64,000 bases of DNA from Diorhabda sublineata (taxonomy: Eukaryota > Arthropoda > Insecta > Coleoptera > Chrysomelidae), in assembly GCF_026230105.1 (NCBI RefSeq), contig NC_079483.1:13137312-13201311 (forward strand). The letters are read 5' to 3'. The notes beneath the pieces were generated by a model. It saw only the letters and a list, made by a program, of their open reading frames with translations, was not told the DNA's origin and ran no database searches. Of the stretch, positions 59,841 to 64,000 are shown piece after piece (the stretch's first letter is position 1; every line of letters begins with the position of its first letter). Made by a program: the position numbers and the translations under genes.

Positions 59841-60884
59841 ATTCTACTTATTTTGATATTTTATAGTAATTAAGTTTATTTTGCTTTTAATTTTTAAGGT
59901 GATTATGTGATAATGTAAGAACTTATTTACTTTATTCTTATATATAGAAAAATGTTTTATGTATACATAACTTTTGAATTAAAACAGTATTATAACTGCT
60001 CAATGTTTTTATTAAACCTATGATGTCACAACTGAAAACCAATGGAATCGTTTATATCAATATTTGAAATTTTTGCGAGTTTCAATTGAATATTTAGATA
60101 TTATTTTTCCACTTTTCATCGAATATTTTACTTTCTGACATTATTTCATAACAAGAATTTATAAAATAAACAAAAAAATACATTTGAAAAAATGCAAGTA
60201 TTTTTTTAATGTAAAACAAAAGTTTTTCTTTATTTTAAAGCCATCATTACACCCTGTGTACATGCGGGCTGATCGCTTTGCTTTGCTCCTGACCAATTTA
60301 AAAGTTAAAACCGTTATTTTTCATTATATCATATTGCCTCCTATTAAGTGAAGAAAATTATGAGTCTAAGTCCGTTAAGGCGCGTTCGAGAGGGTCACTT
60401 CTCAGTATCAAAATGGATCTTGTCAAGCAACGCCCGGTAATTAAGTACTTTCATTAAAAAGAGTTGACCTTATAGTAAACTCACAAAGATTTGATAGATC
60501 TATAAGTAAGTTTGTAATAGATAGTTTGTAATGTATGAAAGTTACTTGAATATTTACCAGATCGTTTGGAAACCTTAGAAGGAATCGATACCATATGCTA
60601 CATGTCACCAGGGTTTAATTACACTACCTACTAATACCACTCAAAATGCATCTTAATTAAACCACAGTACTTCTAACAATAAAACTTAAATATACTGTAT
60701 ACACGACTACATTCGCTCAAAAGTACCGGAGTACAATTGCCTTTACTGCTATCTCTGTACATGAAATAGTGATAAAATATTTATAAAAACATCCATGTAA
60801 TGTTGAACCAAAATGGCTATGTCATTTTACATACATGTATGTTGATAAACAACTCTTGTACTTCTATTCAAATATTTAAAGATA

Positions 60885-61065
60885 ACACGCCAACCAATGG
60901 ATTGCCTAACAAAGTTTATAAAATTCCTTGTTTAAATTGTAACAACAATTAAATTGTCAGTCGAAGAGGTCACTCACCAATCGGATAACCTCTCAAAAAA
61001 GCGATAACACATTATATCCTGATAGGTGCTGATTAACGACACATGTTTTTTATGAAAGAGATTCT
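60885..61065 (+). mobile_element. Penelope-like endonuclease relic
   Basis: NKVYKIPCLNC followed after a frame break by GHSPIG/LTNRITS-like and YPDRC segments. DNA is about 75-80 percent alike by eye to the reverse complement of 63613-63775. Confidence 0.68.
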
Positions 61066-61103
61066 ATGAATTATGAATCTGCCAAACTTTTGACAACGTT
61101 CTA

Positions 61104-61183
61104 TTCGAAAGCTCGAAAAATATATTGATGTTTGGTGATATTTGGTGTTTCCTTGCCACGTTCCCAATAAAAAACCGCTCATA
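61104..61183 (+). repeat. Penelope-like terminal repeat copy
   Basis: TTCGAAAGCTCGAAAAATAT, then GGTGTTTCCTTGCCACGTTC and CCAATAAAAAACCGCTCAT. It is the left, + strand, partner of the inverted copy at 61871. Confidence 0.8.
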
Positions 61184-61269
61184 ATATAGCTGACAAATTT
61201 TGGAAATTGTGACTCTTTAATAAATTAAAAATCCAAGCTTTCGGAAAATGTTTTTCTTTCATAAAACGA

Positions 61270-61800
61270 ATGAAAAATAGAGTATTAAAGATCTCTAATC
61301 CCATTTTTCGCAAAAAAAATCTAAACGTCCTTCTAAACCTCTTCCTAGAAAACTCATATCCCCAATCCTTATTACGCAAATTATTATTTAATACATCTTC
61401 TTCCATAGCCGACCATACCTCTAACATCAGAAATTCTAATATCATAACACGTCTGAACTATCCTAATCTCATATGATTCACACATCCCTACCATTTATCA
61501 AAGAAATTACTCCTAGGCTCACCAAACTTTTCAATCATAATAAAAAATTCAAGATTGCCATTAAAACCATTTTAACAATCAGATCTATATTTTCCAAAAT
61601 AAAAGATAAAACACCTATGTTATCACTTACCAATGTAATTTACAGCATTCCATGTAAAAAATGTAATAAACATATATCGGTCAATCCCTTATCATATCAG
61701 AATCACCTCACATAAAAGCGACTGCAATTACATCCAGAAAGATATGCAGAACATGTCAAATCGACCAACCATAAGATGGATTTTGATGCTCCAAGCATTT
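61270..61800 (+). mobile_element. Penelope-like element body, reverse-transcriptase end and endonuclease
   Basis: KNLNVLLNLFLENSYPQSLL is the end of the Penelope reverse transcriptase. After a shift, KFKIAIKTILTIRSIFSKIK and VIYSIPCKKCNKHI start the endonuclease (CxxC kept, YIG missing), then LHPERYAEHVKSTNH. Frame breaks at 61445-61475 and 61715. It lies between inverted terminal copies at 61104 and 61871. Confidence 0.8.
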
Positions 61801-61870
61801 TAACAACTAAACCATATCAAAAAAAGAGCCTTTCTAGAAATGTCCTACATCGCCCTCTTCCAAAATTGCA

Positions 61871-61948
61871 TATAAGCGTTTTCTTATTGGGAACGTGGCA
61901 ATGAAACACCAAAGTGGACTAACTTTAATATATTTTCCGAGCTTTCGC
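61871..61948 (-). repeat. Penelope-like terminal repeat copy
   Basis: ATAAGCGTTTTCTTATTGGG, AACGTGGCAATGAAACACC and TATTTTCCGAGCTTTCG. Right-hand inverted partner of 61104-61183. Confidence 0.8.
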
Positions 61949-61999
61949 TTATAAAAATTTTTAAACTCATAGAACTCAATATTCAAATTCATAGAAATC

Positions 62000-62073
62000 A
62001 CTTTCGTGTTTCCTTGCCACGTTCCTAATAGAAAAACCGCTGATAATATTAGCTGGCAAAAACTTCTTTACAA

Positions 62074-62125
<52 letters not shown>

Positions 62126-62213
62126 CGTTTTCTTATTGGGAACGTGGCAATGAAACATCAAAGTGGACTAACTTTAATATATTTTCCGAGCTTTCGAACA
62201 CTTATGTATTTAT
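62000..62213. mobile_element. Short element: inverted Penelope termini around a (TA)n tract
   Basis: Left arm 62000-62040 (CTTTCGTGTTTCCTTGCCAC) and right arm 62122-62165 (complement). The right copy runs on to 62213 with the GAGCTTTCGAACACTTATG end. Between the arms lies (TA)n at 62077-62122. It may be the deletion product of a full element. Confidence 0.72.
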
Positions 62214-63612
62214 CTTTTGGGAAATAATTAATTGAGATTTTTATTCGTTTCTTCCAATGGTGAGAAGTACGGGATCACTTCTACGTTTTTCAACCACCTC
62301 AACCTCACTTCTATAGACTTTCATTTGTTTTCGTATCGAAGTCTTTCTTTGCCGGTCAGGAGTCCATTAGCATATTACCTCATGGTTCAATGTAAGGCAG
62401 CAACATTCCTCGAAGAGTATATACAAAAACCAACCATGCTATGATAAGTGCCTGTACAAGCCCTAGAGATATGTCAAAAATGTGTTGGAATGGTAAACTC
62501 TAGTGCAATGAATTTCTGTGAAGTATCTGTACAGGCCTTTTTTTATTCATTAAGTTACTAATCACACCTCGTAAGATACTGATTTATTCTAAGCTAGTTT
62601 TAACACATTATTTCAATATTTGAAATTAGTAGGTCATTCTGCTGCAAAGCAATCTTGAACGCGGGCGCCTATTTATCAGAGAAAGTATATATTTTTACGA
62701 GCTATATCTATGATAGAGAATCAAGTACCTTACATCATAATTAATTGAACGTTCATTATTTCGAATAATATAGTTGAATTAGTGACAGTTTTTCTCTTAT
62801 TTAATTTCAAAGTGACTTTGAGTCTGAGAACAGTGGAGGACAGGTAGAGAATAGATTCCCAAGATATGCTTCATTTGTCATCAACCATGCTCAGGAAATA
62901 GATCTATAATAAAATACAACAACCGTATTTTCACAGCTGTTAAGTTGGCTTGTATATAAACTGACCATAAGTTTTGATTTAAACAAAGCTGTGGGAGAAT
63001 TTGGGTGGAAGTATTTAAACATGATGAAACTATTTTTTTTTCTAGTTTTTTGGATGTCTGAGAAAAATAATTGGCATGTTCCAGATCTAAAGGCGATGTC
63101 AATCAGAAAGTGTAAAATAGAGTGACAAGAATTTTATTGTTACTACATTTCAGCACCAACTTTATTGAGCAAATTTATTTTTCTGACAAGAAAATCGTCA
63201 TAATTAATATGAATTATAGGATAGTGAAAATCACTAATGTGTGTGTGTGTGTTTTCTAAATGTTCTTGATTTTAGGTCTCTACTGTTTTGAAATTAGTTT
63301 TTTTAATACTTTTTGGAAGCTGAATATTTATTGGTTCGATTATAAATGACATTAAATTTTACAGGTTACTTCGTTATAAGTGAAGTTGAATTTCATAGGT
63401 TACGTAAGGTTAGTTTGTTGGATGTTAATGACCTTGATTTTTTTGTTGCCGTCAGCGTTGAATTTCTTCTATAGAATTTGTTTTTGCAAAAAGATATGCA
63501 TAGATTTCTCTAAGATTATTTAAATCAGTTTTCTTATTAATACATTAGATATTAATCATTTTGTGAAATATTTTTTGTTTCTAGAAATAGATGGTTTTTC
63601 CATTTTTTTTAA
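62214..63612. other. Intergenic or intronic sequence without assignable genes
   Basis: AT-rich. The only pattern seen is another GATTTTAGGTCTC plus arm sequence at about 63270-63320, shared with 3268 and 35298. The missing first exon of the CRAL-TRIO gene could lie anywhere right of 59388. Confidence 0.5.
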
Positions 63613-63775
63613 TTGTCAAAATTATGTCCTTCGCAGTTGACATGTGCCGCTAATGAACACCTGTCAGGATATAATTTGCTATCGCTTTTGTGAGAGTTTA
63701 TCCGATTGGTGTGTGACATCTTCGACTGGCCAATGTACTTCTTGTCACAATTTTAACAAAATGAACCTTCGAAAA
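63613..63775 (-). mobile_element. Penelope-like GIY-YIG endonuclease fragment, best preserved
   Basis: Uninterrupted CDKKYIGQSKMSHTNRINSH then KLYPDRCSLAAHVNCEGHNF. The YIG box, the conserved Arg of TNRI and the Cys/His pairs are all visible. A stop lies just before CDKK, so the copy is still a fragment. Confidence 0.85.
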
Positions 63776-63810
63776 GTTTAATTTGCTACCACAATAGTTA
63801 TTTTCCTAAC

Positions 63811-63923
63811 AAGTGCGGAAAGTGATACTTTCCCTCACGCGACTGCAGTTGTCCCGAACGACGCGGAGCGGAGTTCGGGCAAGCGGTCAAGTCAATTTGC
63901 ATAATTTTACTTTCCCGCACTTT
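63811..63923. mobile_element. Small MITE with AAGTGCGG termini
   Basis: AAGTGCGGAAAGT at left and ACTTTCCCGCACTTT at right are inverted. The left end itself folds (GGAAAGT-GAT-ACTTTCC), and CGAACGACGCGGAGCGGAGTTCG sits in the middle as another hairpin. A third GCGGGAAAGTG copy lies just outside, at about 63940. GC-rich against the surroundings. Confidence 0.6.
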
Positions 63924-64000
63924 CAAAACTAAAATGCCTGCGGGAAAGTGTGAATGATAAATTTTATATGTATTCCTTCAGGTGATAATAACATCCGTAG

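Overview
This is eukaryotic, AT-rich, intron-rich DNA from an insect, most probably a beetle; the order is inferred and not proven. The signs are small exons with GT/AG introns, animal gene families (membrane alkaline phosphatase, CCBE1, MED27, torsin-4A-like, CRAL-TRIO), five-base CCTAA runs of the insect telomere type, and a dense litter of Penelope-like, LINE, Helitron, hAT and mariner-like remnants. No bacterial-style operon, CRISPR array, rRNA or tRNA was seen.

Layout. 1-15.6 kb, + strand: eight exons of a membrane-bound alkaline phosphatase, complete to its stop codon but lacking its first (signal-peptide) exon. 15.6-18.5 kb: intergenic. 18.5-19.1 kb: a foldback element with tandem repeats in its arms. 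19.6-30.4 kb, - strand: seven exons of a CCBE1-like secreted collagen/EGF protein, again lacking the first exon; a dead LINE and a coding-like relic lie in its introns. 30.4-37.9 kb: intergenic, with a LINE relic, two Penelope terminal copies and a GC-rich foldback. 37.9-44.8 kb, + strand: all six exons of Mediator subunit MED27, with a decayed Helitron helicase in intron 2. 46.2-48.6 kb, + strand: a two-exon torsin-4A-like membrane AAA+ protein. 48.6-52.9 kb: intergenic, with a tandem repeat of about 145 bp and an inverted repeat. 52.9-59.4 kb, - strand: five exons of a CRAL-TRIO lipid-transfer protein (alpha-tocopherol-transfer/retinaldehyde-binding type), complete at the C-terminus, first exon not found. 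54-64 kb: a graveyard of Penelope-like elements (five GIY-YIG endonuclease relics and five of the seven terminal copies), plus two hAT elements, a THAP-domain relic and a mariner-like fragment.

The genes are independent single-copy housekeeping or developmental genes, not a pathway. Exon joins were checked by reading-phase continuity, which holds across every junction given below. The least ordinary signals are the two foldback elements, the Penelope termini arranged as inverted pairs with a shared ribozyme-like core, changed residues around the alkaline phosphatase nucleophile, and an unassigned coding-like relic at about 26 kb.
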